Source: Siccirubricoccus sp. G192 (lineage in GTDB: Bacteria; Pseudomonadota; Alphaproteobacteria; Acetobacterales; Acetobacteraceae). Taken from it: 64,000 nucleotides of DNA. The notes beneath the pieces were generated by a model. The model saw nothing but the letters and a program-made list of their open reading frames with translations. It did no database searches and was not told the origin of the DNA. Below are positions 31,322 through 41,537 of this stretch, in pieces (position 1 is the stretch's first letter; the number at the start of each line of letters is the position of its first letter). Made by a program: the position numbers and the translations under genes. The DNA lies in assembly GCF_019084075.1 (NCBI RefSeq), contig NZ_JAHREN010000001.1:1213501-1277500 (forward strand), given 5' to 3'.

Positions 31322-31463
31322 AGGGGCCGTTCCGGGTTCAACGCGATCGGATTGTCCAGCGAGCTCAATGCCCGCTACGGCACGAGAGCAGTCCATCCGT
31401 CCTACTGCGAACTTCTGCAGGCGCGCTGCTTTTCAGGCCGCATGCTTGGCAGTGGGGTTGGCC

Positions 31464-31835
31464 ATGAGGGTGCTCTTGATCGAAGACGATGAGTTGGTGC
31501 GCACCACACTATCGGAGACGCTCATTGGCGAAGACATCGAGGTGGCGGGGCTGGCGAATGCGGAGGACGCGCTGATCCTGCTGGCGGCTGGCCAGGTCCC
31601 CGACGTCCTGGTGACCGATATCGATCTCGGGCCCGGCTTGAATGGGTTCGATCTTGCCGAGATCGCCAGGGCGCGCCACCCCGAGGTCGAGGTGATCCTG
31701 ATCAGCGGCACGACACCTGATCCCGGGCGAAAGGCCCTGCAGCGGCACGAGCGGTTCCTGCAGAAGCCCTTTGCCCCGGACGACCTCGCGGCAGCCATAC
31801 GAAAGGCCGGCCCCCACGACCAGGTAGAGCCATGA
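31464..31835 (+). CDS. Single-domain response regulator (CheY-like receiver)
   Basis: A 123-residue receiver domain only: acidic pocket MRVLLIEDDELVR, phosphorylatable Asp52 (VLVTDIDLG), a Thr switch region (LISGTTPD) and Lys in FLQKPFAPDDL. It has no output domain and no kinase next to it. Similar stand-alone receivers often occur beside HWE or hybrid kinases elsewhere in the genome. The start at 31464 is the first Met of the domain; upstream codons are not homologous. Confidence 0.85.
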   Translation: MRVLLIEDDELVRTTLSETLIGEDIEVAGLANAEDALILLAAGQVPDVLVTDIDLGPGLNGFDLAEIARARHPEVEVILISGTTPDPGRKALQRHERFLQKPFAPDDLAAAIRKAGPHDQVEP

Positions 31836-31964
31836 TGCTCTCCGCGGTTCTGCCGATCGCTTTCGTCTGCGCAAGCCGACCGCCTCGTGCCCCACCCTGC
31901 ACAAGGCGCGGGTCAGACCGCCTGGTAGATTGATGCTGCCGGTGAAGGTGCGCGTCTATGCGCC

Positions 31965-33440
31965 TCAGGTGCCGCAGAAGGTCTGCAGCACGCGCTCCTC
32001 CGGCTGGGGCGGCATGGCGTAGCGCTCGAAGCCGGGCCTGTCCTCGAAGGGCTGCGACAGGACCGCAAGCAGTTCCTCGAAGGGGCCGAAATCCTCGCGC
32101 TCGATGGCGGCCCTGAGCGCGGCCTCCACAAGGTGGTTGCGCGGAATGAAGGCCGGGTTCACCGCCCGCATGGCGGCCTGGCGCACTTCCGGGTCTCCGG
32201 GCTCCTCGGCCAGCCGTTGCCGCCATCCCACAGCCCAGGCATCGTAGGCGCCAGGGTCCCGGAACAGAGGGCGAAGGGTGGAATCGCCGTCGAGCCCCGC
32301 CGCATCGCACAGGCGGCGGAAGGTGAGGGTGAAGTCGGCGCCGTTCTCCGCCATGACATGCAGCAGATCCTGGGTCAGCGCGGCATCGCCCTCCCGCTCC
32401 GTGGCGAGGCCGATCTTGCGCCGCAGCCCACCGAGCCAGGCCGCCCTGAAGCGCGGGCCGAAACCCGCGAGCGCCTCCTGCGCCAAGGCCAGGGCCTGCT
32501 CCTCATCCTCGGCCAGCAGCGGCAGCAGCGTTTCGGCCAGGCGCGCGAGGTTCCAATGCGCGATATGCGGCTGGTTGCCATAGGCATAGCGGCCGAAACT
32601 GTCGATGGAGCTGAACACCACGGCCGGGTCGAAGGCGTCCATGAAGGCGCAGGGCCCGTAATCGATGGTTTCGCCGGCGATGGAGGTATTGTCGGTGTTC
32701 ATCACGCCATGGATGAAGCCGATGAGCAGCCAGCGCGCCACCAGCTCCGCCTGGCGCGCTGCCACCGCCTCAAGCAGCGCGTAGTAGGGGTTCGCCGCCA
32801 CCGCGGCCTCGGGGTAGTGGCGGGCGATGGCGTAGTCCGCCAGCAGCCGCACCGCCTCCGCATCGCCCCGCGCGGCGAAATACTGAAAGGTGCCCACACG
32901 GATGTGACTGGCGGCGATGCGGGTCAGTACGGCGCCGGGCAGCGCTGTCTCGCGCCTCACCGCCTCTCCGGTCGTTACCGCGGCCAGCGCCCGGGTCGTC
33001 GATATGCCCAGCGCCGCCATGGCCTCGCTCACGATGTACTCGCGCAGCACCGGGCCCAGCGCGGCACGGCCGTCGCCACGGCGGGAAAAGGGCGTCTTTC
33101 CGGAGCCCTTGAGCTGGATGTCGCGCCGCAGGCCATCCCGCCCCACCACCTCGCCGAGCAGGATGGCACGACCATCGCCGAGCTGCGGCACGAACTGTCC
33201 GAACTGGTGCCCGGCATAGGCAAGTGCGATCGGCGCCGCGCCCTCGGGCACCCGGTTGCCGGAGAGCACCTCGACGCCCTCGGGACTGGCCAGCTCCTCC
33301 GGATCAAGCCCGAGGAGGTGGGACAGTCCGGCATTCACCTGCACCAGCCGCGGCGTGGTCACTGGTGTCGGATCAAGCCGCGCGTAGAAGCGCTCCGGCA
33401 GGCGTGCATAGGTGTTATCGAAGGGAAAGTGGATAGGCAT
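31965..33440 (-). CDS. selO: SelO/YdiU pseudokinase-fold AMPylating enzyme
   Basis: A 491-residue SelO protein. Characterised SelO enzymes transfer AMP from ATP to protein hydroxyls. The start at 33440 ([20 protein letters not shown]) matches the family N-terminus. Visible motifs are [37 protein letters not shown] (nucleotide binding), [20 protein letters not shown] (metal-binding Asn/Asp) and the extreme C-terminus LQTFCGT. There the position that is selenocysteine in eukaryotes is followed by a plain Cys. It appears intact and stands alone. Confidence 0.93.
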   Translation of the reverse strand: MPIHFPFDNTYARLPERFYARLDPTPVTTPRLVQVNAGLSHLLGLDPEELASPEGVEVLSGNRVPEGAAPIALAYAGHQFGQFVPQLGDGRAILLGEVVGRDGLRRDIQLKGSGKTPFSRRGDGRAALGPVLREYIVSEAMAALGISTTRALAAVTTGEAVRRETALPGAVLTRIAASHIRVGTFQYFAARGDAEAVRLLADYAIARHYPEAAVAANPYYALLEAVAARQAELVARWLLIGFIHGVMNTDNTSIAGETIDYGPCAFMDAFDPAVVFSSIDSFGRYAYGNQPHIAHWNLARLAETLLPLLAEDEEQALALAQEALAGFGPRFRAAWLGGLRRKIGLATEREGDAALTQDLLHVMAENGADFTLTFRRLCDAAGLDGDSTLRPLFRDPGAYDAWAVGWRQRLAEEPGDPEVRQAAMRAVNPAFIPRNHLVEAALRAAIEREDFGPFEELLAVLSQPFEDRPGFERYAMPPQPEERVLQTFCGT

Positions 33441-33684
33441 GCGATCAGGTCCCAGGGCGGTCTGCGCCGTGTTTTGCTCTCGTTCCTGGCGGGCCCGAGC
33501 GTACCGGGAGGACGGGCCGTCCTGGCCGGCCAGGCTCGCCGGCCGGTGTTCTGTCCGGGATTGGGGATATGGGCATGGCCCTGAAATCGGACTGCACCGA
33601 CTGCGACGCAAGGCTTAGAGGCCGCCGTGGAATGGTTGCAAAAAGTGAACCGCCCCGGCTCCGCCGGAGGCCGGTGAGCTTGAG

Positions 33685-33894
33685 TCAGGCCGCCATGGCG
33701 GCTGGCTCGAACTGGGCATAGTAGCGCGCCTCGGCCTCGGCGGGTGGGATGTTGCCGATCGGCTCGAGGAGGCGGCGGGTGTTGTAGCAGTCCACCCACT
33801 CCAGGGTGGCGTACTCGACCGCTTCCAGAGAGCGCCACGGGCCGCGGTGTCGGATCACCTCGGTCTTGAGCAGGCCGATGACGGCCTCCGCGAG
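33685..33894 (-). pseudogene. IS3-family OrfB C-terminal remnant
   Basis: The translated end LAEAVIGLLKTEVIRHRGPW and SLEAVEYATLEWVDCYNTRR, followed by LLEPIGNIPPAEAEARYYAQ, matches the last 70 residues of IS3-type OrfB. Upstream of about 33894 the family sequence stops abruptly, so the catalytic core is missing. The 33895-34163 stretch before the SDR gene has no recognisable gene. Confidence 0.75.
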
Positions 33895-34163
33895 CCGCCT
33901 CGAGGAGCCGTTCCGTGTATCGACCAAGGCATCGTTTCGTAGTGCGCCGGTCCTGGATCGAGGCAGGATCCGGAGCGACGCTGCTTTCCCGAAAAGCCCG
34001 CTGAACGGCCGAATACCACATCCGCTTCCCCGCCATCCCGGCCCCGCCTTCAGGCGGACCGAGCTTAGCCATCTGTCCGAGATCCAGGGACCACCTCAGT
34101 TCCGTGCCTTCCCTCCGCTGCCCAATGGATTACCCTGCAGCATCGACGTCCGGCGGAGGTACC

Positions 34164-34922
34164 ATGGACCTGCAACTCACCGGCAAGATCGCGCTCGTCA
34201 CCGGCGCTTCCGCCGGCCTCGGCCGCACCATCGCTGCCATGCTGGCCGCCGAGGGCTGCCGCCTTGCCATCCTCGCCCGCCGCCGCCCGCTGCTGGAAAC
34301 CCTGGCGGCCACATTGCCGGCCTCCGCCGAGCCACTGATCCTGGTCGAGGATATCACCGACCCAACCTCTGCCATCCGCATCCGCGATGCCGTGCTGGGC
34401 CGCTTCGGGCGCTGTGACGTCCTGGTGAACAATGCCGGCGGCAGCCGCCCGCAGCCGCCCGGTGAACTCGGCGAGGACGCGGTCTGGCAGGAAGCCATGG
34501 ACCTCAACTTCCATGCCGCCCGCCGAATCACCCATGCGCTGGTCCCGGCCATGCAGGCGGAGGGGTTTGGCCGCATCATCAACCTGACCGGCCAGGACGA
34601 GCCGCATAATGTGAACCCGGCCAATGCGCCGAATGGCGCCACCCATATCTGGGCCAAGGCGCTGTCCCGGCAGCTCGGCCGGGATGGCATCACGGTGAAC
34701 TCCATCCCGCCCGGCCGCATCCATTCCGAACAAATCGACCTGCGGGTCATGCCGACCGAGGAAAGCCGTCGTGCCTGGGCGGAGAAGGAGGTCCCGGTGG
34801 GCTATATCGGCCAGCCCGAGGACCTGGCGGTGCTGGCGGTCTTCCTGGCATCGCCGGTGGCGCGCTACATCACTGGCCAGGTCATCCATGTGGATGGCGG
34901 AACACGGCGGTTCAGCCATTGA
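34164..34922 (+). CDS. Short-chain dehydrogenase/reductase-like protein lacking the Tyr-Lys pair
   Basis: A 252-residue Rossmann protein with the cofactor motif TGASAGLG at residues 13-20 and NNAG at 89-92; the C-terminus ends ITGQVIHVDGGTRRFSH. Aligning the LSRQLGRDGITVNSIPPG helix region with ordinary SDRs puts Ala153 at the catalytic Tyr and Asn157 at the Lys. The Ser region reads NLTGQDEP. It therefore keeps the fold but not the standard YxxxK chemistry. The start at 34164 is preceded by GGAGGTACC. The Bug receptor follows 121 bases later. Confidence 0.82.
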   Translation: MDLQLTGKIALVTGASAGLGRTIAAMLAAEGCRLAILARRRPLLETLAATLPASAEPLILVEDITDPTSAIRIRDAVLGRFGRCDVLVNNAGGSRPQPPGELGEDAVWQEAMDLNFHAARRITHALVPAMQAEGFGRIINLTGQDEPHNVNPANAPNGATHIWAKALSRQLGRDGITVNSIPPGRIHSEQIDLRVMPTEESRRAWAEKEVPVGYIGQPEDLAVLAVFLASPVARYITGQVIHVDGGTRRFSH

Positions 34923-35043
34923 TGCCGGCCACCACGCGGGCTGGCCGGCTGCCCTCCGGCCCCGTTCAGGTAACGATGCCATTGTAGCTTGCCCGGTCCG
35001 GCCGCATGCGCCTCAATGCGAGCAAGAACACGGGAGAAACGCC

Positions 35044-36000
35044 ATGCATCTCGGCCGTCGTGGCCTGTTGGCCGCACCTCTGCTCCTGGCTGCGCCCGCC
35101 TCCCTCGCCGCCTGGCCGGACCGGCCGATCCGCATCATCGTGACCTTCCCTGCCGGCACCCAGACCGACATCCTCACCCGCCTCTACACGCCAGGGCTTG
35201 CACAAAGGCTGGGCCAGCCGATCGTCGTGGACAACCGCAGCGGCGGCCAGGGCGTCATCGGCATCCGCGCGGCGATGGGCGCCCCGGCGGATGGACACAC
35301 GCTGCTGATGATCGGCGTCTCCACCGGCGCCAGCGCGCCGCACATGATGAAGGACCTGCCCTACCACCCGCTGCGCGACCTGGTGCCGATAGGGCTGGTG
35401 GCGGATGCGCCCTATCTGCTGATCTGCGATCCTCGCCTGCCGGTCCATAGCGCGGCAGAACTCTTTGCCTATGCCAGGGCCCGGCCGGGCCAGCTCTCCT
35501 TCGCCCATGGTGCGCCCAGCCGGCATGTCGCCGGTTCGCTCATGGCCAGGATGGCGGGGATCGAGGCGCTTGATGTCGCCTATCGCGGCCAGCCGGAAGC
35601 GACCAATGACTGCGCCGCCGGCCGCATCTCCTACACCATCGCCGACCTGGGCGAGGCGCTGGTCCAGGCGCGGGAGGGCCGGGTGCGGGCGCTGGCGGTC
35701 ACCACGGCGGACCGCTCGCCCCTGGCGCCCGACATCCCGGCGATGTCGGAGACGCTGCCGGGCTACAATCTCTCGGTCTGGTTCATGCTGGGAGCCGCCG
35801 CGGGCGTGCCCCAGCCGGTGGTCGAGAGGATCAACGCCGCCCTGACCGAGGTCATGGCGGAGCCCGGGTTGCGCCAGCAACTCGCCCAGCAGGGGCTGGA
35901 TATCCGCTCCCTGCCGCCGGAAGCCCTGAAGGGCTTCATGGCCACCGAGGTGGAGAATTGGGGGCGCATCATCCGCCTCCTCAATCTGCAACCGAGCTAG
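35044..36000 (+). CDS. Bug-type (TctC) periplasmic solute receptor
   Basis: A 318-residue receptor with a signal peptide (MHLGRRGLLAAPLLLAAPAS, cleaved near LAAWP). Family segments are RPIRIIVTFPAGTQTDILTR, GQPIVVDNRSGGQGVIGIRA, DGHTLLMIGVSTG and DVAYRGQPEATNDCAAG. It sits between an SDR and a GMC oxidoreductase, all rightward, so the three may serve one catabolic route. No TctA/TctB genes are present. Confidence 0.9.
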   Translation: MHLGRRGLLAAPLLLAAPASLAAWPDRPIRIIVTFPAGTQTDILTRLYTPGLAQRLGQPIVVDNRSGGQGVIGIRAAMGAPADGHTLLMIGVSTGASAPHMMKDLPYHPLRDLVPIGLVADAPYLLICDPRLPVHSAAELFAYARARPGQLSFAHGAPSRHVAGSLMARMAGIEALDVAYRGQPEATNDCAAGRISYTIADLGEALVQAREGRVRALAVTTADRSPLAPDIPAMSETLPGYNLSVWFMLGAAAGVPQPVVERINAALTEVMAEPGLRQQLAQQGLDIRSLPPEALKGFMATEVENWGRIIRLLNLQPS

Positions 36001-36101
36001 GCATCATCTCCGCCCATCAGGGGCGATGGCCACGCGCCTCCGTGCCGTGGCATCGCCCGGCGGTCATTCACCAATGCCGAACCCGCAGGGGCTCAAGCAG
36101 C

Positions 36102-37706
36102 ATGCAGACCTACGACTACATCGTTGTCGGCGCGGGTTCCGCTGGCGCGGCCGTTGCGAATCGGCTTTCGGCGGAACCGCGCAACAGGGTATTGCTCCTG
36201 GAAGCCGGTCCCGCCAGCCATCCCTGGTCCAGCATCCCGATCGGCTACGCAAAGCTTCTGCACAACCCTGCGGCCAACTGGTGCTATGTCTCGGAGCCCG
36301 AGGCCAATACGAACGGCCGCAGGATCCCGGTGCCGCGCGGCCGGATGCTCGGCGGCTCCAGCGCGATCAACGGCCTGGCCTTCGTGCGCGGCCAGGCGCA
36401 GGATTTCGATACCTGGGCGCAGATGGGGAACCAGGGCTGGAGCTACGAGGACGTCCTGCCCTTCTTCAAGCGCATGGAAAGCTACGAAGGCGACGGCGAT
36501 GATGCCTTCCGCGGCCGGGAAGGCCCGCTCCGCATCACCAACCCGGAACCGCGCGACCCGCTCTACGCTGCGCTGATCGAGGCGGCGGGCCAGGTTGGGA
36601 TCGCGCATAACCCCGACTACAACGGCGCCAGCCAGGACGGCATCGCCATGAGCCAGGCGACGATAGCGTCCCGCCGCCGGATGAGTACCGCCCGCTGCTA
36701 TCTGGACCCGATCCGCAAGCGCCAGAACCTGCATATCGAGACCGGCGCCCTGACCGAGGCTCTCCTGCTCGAAGGCAAACGCTGCGCGGGGGTGCGGTAT
36801 TCCGTGGGCGGCAACCTGCGTGAGGCCCGCGCCGGCCGCGAAGTCGTGGTCAGCGCCGGATCGATCAACTCCCCTCAGTTGCTGGAGTTGTCGGGTATCG
36901 GCCAGCCCGAGCGCCTGCGGAATTCGGGCATCGAGGTGCGCCATGCCCTGCCGGGTGTCGGCGAGAACCTGCGCGACCATTATGCACCCCGAACCCGCTG
37001 GGCCATCGGCACGAAAGGGCTCACCTTCAACGACAGGGGCCGCGGCCTCGGCCTGATGCAGCAGGCGCTGCGCTATGCGCTTTTTGGCAAGGGCATGCTC
37101 GCCATGGTGGCGGCCCCGATTCGCGCCTTCGTCCGCTCCCGCGAGGGCCTCGATGCGCCGGATGTGCTGCTGGGCTGGGTGCCGATGCTGACCGAGCCAG
37201 GCCCGAAAGGCCCGAAGCTCTCCCGCCAGTCCGGCATGACGTGCTACGCGCACCCGATGCGGCCGGAGAGCAAGGGGCACATCCATGTCGTGTCGGCCGA
37301 TCCGCGCAGGCCGCCCGCGATCACCTTCAATTTCCTGTCGTCACCGATCGACGCGGAGCTGACCATGCGCGCGGTCGGCATCGCCCGCGCCATCATGAAC
37401 GCACCCGCTATGGCCGCCTTGCAGGTGACGGAGATCGCGCCCGGCGCCTCCCTGGCCGGGCAGGACGAGATACTGGACTGGGTCAGGCGGGCGGCGGAGA
37501 CGACCTACCACCCGGTCGGGACCTGCAAGATGGGCTCCGATCCCATGGCAGTCGTCGACGCGCAGCTCCGGGTGCATGGGATCGCCGGGCTGCGGGTCGC
37601 CGATGCCTCGATCATGCCGACACTGACGTCGGGCAATACCAACGCACCCTCGATCATGATCGGCGAAAAGGCGGCGGACATTGTGCTGCGGCATGCCGCC
37701 GCCTGA
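36102..37706 (+). CDS. GMC-family FAD-dependent alcohol/choline dehydrogenase
   Basis: A 534-residue flavoprotein. The FAD-binding GAGSAG is at residues 10-15 ([20 protein letters not shown]). The GMC signature follows ([18 protein letters not shown]), and the active-site His lies in [14 protein letters not shown]. The C-terminal signature is [20 protein letters not shown]. It lacks a signal peptide, so it is cytoplasmic or membrane-associated. GMC enzymes oxidise primary alcohols to aldehydes. The convergent xanthine-oxidase-type genes could oxidise such aldehydes further, which is inference. Confidence 0.92.
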   Translation: MQTYDYIVVGAGSAGAAVANRLSAEPRNRVLLLEAGPASHPWSSIPIGYAKLLHNPAANWCYVSEPEANTNGRRIPVPRGRMLGGSSAINGLAFVRGQAQDFDTWAQMGNQGWSYEDVLPFFKRMESYEGDGDDAFRGREGPLRITNPEPRDPLYAALIEAAGQVGIAHNPDYNGASQDGIAMSQATIASRRRMSTARCYLDPIRKRQNLHIETGALTEALLLEGKRCAGVRYSVGGNLREARAGREVVVSAGSINSPQLLELSGIGQPERLRNSGIEVRHALPGVGENLRDHYAPRTRWAIGTKGLTFNDRGRGLGLMQQALRYALFGKGMLAMVAAPIRAFVRSREGLDAPDVLLGWVPMLTEPGPKGPKLSRQSGMTCYAHPMRPESKGHIHVVSADPRRPPAITFNFLSSPIDAELTMRAVGIARAIMNAPAMAALQVTEIAPGASLAGQDEILDWVRRAAETTYHPVGTCKMGSDPMAVVDAQLRVHGIAGLRVADASIMPTLTSGNTNAPSIMIGEKAADIVLRHAAA

Positions 37707-37792
37707 AAGCGGGGGCACCGCCGCGGATGCGGCAGGCCCGGCTGCCGAAGTGGCCGGGCCGCCGTCTCCGTCAGTCGGAGTTCAGGCTTGCC

Positions 37793-40036
37793 CTACGCAT
37801 CCGCGGGCTCCAGCACCGCCAGCACCTTCGGCGGCGACATGGGCAGGCTGTAGAAGCGATGGCCCAGGGCGTCGTGGATGGCATTCGCAACCGCCGCGAG
37901 CGGCGGCACGAGCGGCACCTCGCCGACGCCGCGGACACCCTGCGGATGCTTCGGGTTCGGCACCTCGATGATGACCGTATCGAGCATCGGCAGGTCGGAG
38001 CAGACGGGCATCCGGTAGTCGAGGAAGCTCGGGTTATCCACCCGGCCCTGCTTGTCGTAGATATATTCCTCGCTGAGCGCCCAGCCGATGCCCTGCGCGA
38101 CGCCGCCCTGCATCTGGCCCTCGACATAGCTCGGGTGGATCGCCCGGCCGACGTCCTGGAAGGAAGTGTAGCGCAGGACCCGCACGGTCCCGAGCTCGGG
38201 GTCGACCTCGACGTCGCAGATATGCGTCGCGAATCCACCCTCGGCGCCAGTGGTGTTGAGCTGCACGCCGGCGCCGATCGGGCCGCCCGTCTCGCTGGCC
38301 CGGGCGGCGATCTGCGCCAGCGTCAGCGGCGGGAACTGGCCGGCATTGTCGCCGGCGGGGCGTGCCTCGCCATCCTCCCAGACGACGGCATCCGGATCGA
38401 TCTTCCAGATCTTCGCGGCCCGCTCGCAGAGCGTCCTGATCACCTTCTCCGTCGATTGCGTGACCACCATGGCGGAGGCATAGGTGACGCGGCTGCCGCC
38501 GGTCAGGTTGCTGAAGCCGATCGTGCTCGTATCGCCGATCAGGACCGAGACCTTGCGGTAGTCGATGCCCAGCAGCTCGGCCGTGATATTGGCGGTCGAG
38601 GCGCGCGAGCCGCCGATATCCGGATGGCCGGTGGTCACCACCACATTGCCGTCCTCGGTGATGTTGACCTGGGCGCTGGACTCGCCGCCGGCATTGAACC
38701 AGAAGCCGCTGGCGACGCCGCGCCCCTGGTTGGGACCGAGCGGCGCCCTGTAGTGCGGATGTTCGAGCGCCGCCTGGATCGTCTCCTCGAACCCGATCCG
38801 CGGGTAGGTCGGGCCATGGGCCGCCTTCGTCCCCTGCCTGGCCGCATTCTTCAGCCGGAGCTGGAGCGGATCCATCTTCAGGGCTTCGGCCAGTTCGTCC
38901 AGCACGCACTCGACCGCATAGGCCCCGATCGGCGCCCCTGGCGCGCGGTATGCGGCAACCTTCGAGCGGTTGGAGACGACGTCGAAGCCGAGGGAATGCA
39001 CGTTCGGAATATCATAGGGCGCGAAGGCGCAACCGGCCGCGCCGCGGATCGGCGAGCCCGGCAAGGCGCCCGCCTGCAGGTAGAAGGTCCCCTTCGCGGC
39101 AAGGATCCTGCCATCCCTGGTCGCGCCGATCCTGACCGTGCTGTAGGAGCCCGATGTGGGCCCCGAGGCGCGGAACACCTCCTCGCGCGTCATTGCCATC
39201 TTGACCGGGCGGCCCGACTTCCTCGCCAGCACCAGCGCCACCGGCTCCAGGTAGATGATGGTCTTGCCACCGAAGCCGCCGCCGATCTCCGCCTGGATGG
39301 CGCGGATGTCGTTCTGCGGCAGGCCCGTCAGGTGGGCGCACATGGCGCGCACCATGAACTGCCCCTGGCTCGAGCTCCAGATCGTGGTCTTGCCATCGGG
39401 CAGGACGCTGACCAGGCAGGCATGCGGCTCGATATAGCCCTGGTGGACGGGCTTGGTCCTGAAGCTGCGCTCGACGACCACCTCGGCCGCGGCGAAGCCG
39501 GCCTCGACATCCCCCAGCTTGTGTTCGAGCTTGCCGGCGATGTTGGACGGCTTGCCCTCGAACTGGATGTGATCGTGCAGGATCGGCGCGTCGGGCTTCA
39601 TCGCCTCTTCGACGTCGATGACCCAGGGCAGCACCTCGTACTCGACCTCGATCAGCTTGAGGGCTTCCGACGCGATGGCTTCCGAGGTCGCGGCGACGGC
39701 CGCAACCGGATGGCCCGCGAACAGGGCCTTCTCGCGCGCCATGACGTTGCGGCACATCCAGCGCATGTCCTGGATGCCCAGCATCACCGACTTGTCGATC
39801 GGGAAGTCCACGAGGTCCCTGGCCGTCATGACGGCCTTCACCCCCGGCAGCGCTTCCGCCTTCGACGTGTCGATCGACCTGATGCAGGCATGGGGATGGG
39901 GGCTGCGCAGGATCTTGCCCCAGATCATCCCGGGCATCGTGGTGTCGGCGGCATAGGCGGCCCGGCCCGTGACCTTGTCCGCGCCATCCGGCCGGATGGT
40001 GCGCTGGCCGATCCACTTGTTGGCCTGGACGTTCAT
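37793..40036 (-). CDS. Xanthine-oxidase-family molybdenum subunit (CoxL/XdhB-like)
   Basis: A 747-residue Mo-MCD hydroxylase large subunit. Visible are the N-terminal domain GRAAYAADTTMPGMIWGKIL, the GGGFGGKT motif near residue 260, the active-site loop AYRAPGAP, and the catalytic Glu in GVRGVGEVPLVPPLAAVANA. The loop is the AYRAPGAP form of aldehyde/purine hydroxylases, not the AYxCSFR of true CO dehydrogenase. The start at 40036 overlaps the small-subunit stop (ATGA). With the two following entries it forms an M-S-L operon. Confidence 0.92.
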   Translation of the reverse strand: MNVQANKWIGQRTIRPDGADKVTGRAAYAADTTMPGMIWGKILRSPHPHACIRSIDTSKAEALPGVKAVMTARDLVDFPIDKSVMLGIQDMRWMCRNVMAREKALFAGHPVAAVAATSEAIASEALKLIEVEYEVLPWVIDVEEAMKPDAPILHDHIQFEGKPSNIAGKLEHKLGDVEAGFAAAEVVVERSFRTKPVHQGYIEPHACLVSVLPDGKTTIWSSSQGQFMVRAMCAHLTGLPQNDIRAIQAEIGGGFGGKTIIYLEPVALVLARKSGRPVKMAMTREEVFRASGPTSGSYSTVRIGATRDGRILAAKGTFYLQAGALPGSPIRGAAGCAFAPYDIPNVHSLGFDVVSNRSKVAAYRAPGAPIGAYAVECVLDELAEALKMDPLQLRLKNAARQGTKAAHGPTYPRIGFEETIQAALEHPHYRAPLGPNQGRGVASGFWFNAGGESSAQVNITEDGNVVVTTGHPDIGGSRASTANITAELLGIDYRKVSVLIGDTSTIGFSNLTGGSRVTYASAMVVTQSTEKVIRTLCERAAKIWKIDPDAVVWEDGEARPAGDNAGQFPPLTLAQIAARASETGGPIGAGVQLNTTGAEGGFATHICDVEVDPELGTVRVLRYTSFQDVGRAIHPSYVEGQMQGGVAQGIGWALSEEYIYDKQGRVDNPSFLDYRMPVCSDLPMLDTVIIEVPNPKHPQGVRGVGEVPLVPPLAAVANAIHDALGHRFYSLPMSPPKVLAVLEPADA

Positions 40037-40515
40037 CGCGCTGCCTCCCTCATCTCCGCAGCCGTGTCCAGCACTGCGCGGATGATCTTGTCGTAGCCCG
40101 TGCACCGGCACAGGTTGCCGGCGAGCCAGAAACGCGCCTCGGTCTCGGTCGGGTCCGGGTTCTGCTCCAGGAGCGTCCTGGCCGCCATCAGCACGCCTGG
40201 GGTGCAGATGCCGCATTGCAGCGCCGCCATCTCAAGGAATTTCTGTTGCAGCGGGTGCAGCCGGTCGCCCTCGGCCATGCCCTCGATGGTGCGGATCTCG
40301 CGATCCTGGGCCTCGGCCGCCAGCACCAGGCAGGAGCAGACCAGCCGCCCGTCCAGCGTGATGGTGCAGGCGCCGCAATCGCCGGAGCCGCAGCCCTCCT
40401 TGCTGCCGGTCAGGCCGAGCGGGCCGCGCAGCACATCGAGCATGCTCTGGCTCGGCTCGCAGAGGAACTCCGTCGGCTCGCCGTTGATGGTGGTGGAAAC
40501 ATGCAGCTTGGCCAT
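40033..40515 (-). CDS. Xanthine-oxidase-family [2Fe-2S] subunit (CoxS-like)
   Basis: A 160-residue iron-sulfur protein. The plant-ferredoxin-type cluster is CGSGDCGACTITLDGRLVCS, and the second helical cluster domain has QCGICTPG and LCRCTGYDKI. It carries electrons between the molybdenum subunit and the FAD subunit. It lies four bases after the FAD subunit gene and overlaps the large subunit gene by four bases. Confidence 0.95.
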   Translation of the reverse strand: MAKLHVSTTINGEPTEFLCEPSQSMLDVLRGPLGLTGSKEGCGSGDCGACTITLDGRLVCSCLVLAAEAQDREIRTIEGMAEGDRLHPLQQKFLEMAALQCGICTPGVLMAARTLLEQNPDPTETEARFWLAGNLCRCTGYDKIIRAVLDTAAEMREAAR

Positions 40516-40519
40516 GGCC

Positions 40520-41389
40520 TCAGGCCCTCCCGGCGCGGTCGGCGGCGATGCCGACGGTGCGCTTCAGCAGCACGCCGGCGATCCTGGTGCGATAGGCGAT
40601 GGTGCCGCGCTTGTCGTCGATCGGACGGCAGGCGGCGCGGCAGGCGGCGGCGGCGGCCTCGATCGCCGCGGCATCGAGCCGGCTGCCGACCAGTGCCTTC
40701 CCGGCTTCCCCGACCAGCAGCACGGTCGGCGCCACGGCGCCCAGCCCGACCCGGGCGGCGGTGCAGGTGCCATCCCTGAGCGTCAGGTTGACGCCGCAGC
40801 CGACGACGGCGATGTCCATCTCGGTGCGCGGGATCATGCGCAGATAGGCATCGCCCGCACCCCGCGGCCGTGGCGGCAGGGTGAAGCTGACGAGGATCTC
40901 GCCGGGCGCCAGGTTGGTGCGGCCCGGCCCGGCCGGCACCGCGGCCACCGGCATCTGGCGCCGCCCGTCCGGGCCCTGCACCGTGACGACGGCGTCGGCC
41001 GCGATCATGGCCGGCACGCTGTCCCCGGCCGGCGAGGCATTGCACAGGTTGCCGCCCGGCGAGGCGCGGCCCTGCACCTGGGTCGAGCCGATCAGGTTCA
41101 CCGCCTCCAGGACGCCCGGCCAGACCTGGCCGAACCTCGGGTGCTCGCCCAGCACCGCGCCGGAGACGGCGGCGCCGATGCGGAAGCCGCCATCGGCGGT
41201 TTCCTCGATGCTGGTCATCTCGGCGATTCTCTTGATGTCGACGATCAGCCCCGGGCGCACCGCGCCGGCACGCATCTGCACCAGCAGATCGGTGCCACCC
41301 GCGAGGATGCGGGCAGCGCCCCTGGCCGCGGCGAATGCGCCAACCGCTTCATCGAGCGTCCGCGGCGCTAGGTATCGGATATCCGTCAT
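40520..41389 (-). CDS. Xanthine-oxidase-family FAD subunit (CoxM-like)
   Basis: A 289-residue FAD-binding protein. The start at 41389 (MTDIRYLAPRTLDEAVGAFA) is the conserved one. The flavin-binding motif ARILAGGTDLLVQMRAG and the second motif QGRASPGGNLCNASPAGDSV are typical; in CODH-type subunits the second reads TIGGNL. It is the first gene of the operon; about 325 bases upstream separate it from a divergent thioesterase and hold two similar hairpins. Confidence 0.93.
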   Translation of the reverse strand: MTDIRYLAPRTLDEAVGAFAAARGAARILAGGTDLLVQMRAGAVRPGLIVDIKRIAEMTSIEETADGGFRIGAAVSGAVLGEHPRFGQVWPGVLEAVNLIGSTQVQGRASPGGNLCNASPAGDSVPAMIAADAVVTVQGPDGRRQMPVAAVPAGPGRTNLAPGEILVSFTLPPRPRGAGDAYLRMIPRTEMDIAVVGCGVNLTLRDGTCTAARVGLGAVAPTVLLVGEAGKALVGSRLDAAAIEAAAAACRAACRPIDDKRGTIAYRTRIAGVLLKRTVGIAADRAGRA

Positions 41390-41421
41390 GGTCGCTTCCG
41401 TGCTCGTTTCCGGTCCCCGAT

Positions 41422-41443
41422 GCACCCCGTTGGCTCGGGGTGC
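41422..41443. repeat. Inverted repeat (hairpin A) upstream of the CoxM-like gene
   Basis: GCACCCC (41422-41428) pairs with GGGGTGC (41437-41443) across an eight-base loop. It stands about 35 bases upstream of the CoxM-like start. A similar hairpin follows about 115 bases away. It could be an operator or an RNA hairpin in the leader of either divergent gene. Confidence 0.5.
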
Positions 41444-41537
41444 TGCCCCTGGTCAGGCGCAAGGTGCGGCGAGGCTACGCTGGCGGGAAGGACCAGAACA
41501 GCCCCTTCGTAACGGCCGGCGGCCCTGCGCGGTTGAT

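Noticed and set aside
37793..41389. Carbon monoxide dehydrogenase
   Set aside because: Gene order M-S-L fits, but the active-site loop is AYRAPGAP instead of the AYxCSFR motif of form I enzymes, so CO oxidation is not supported.
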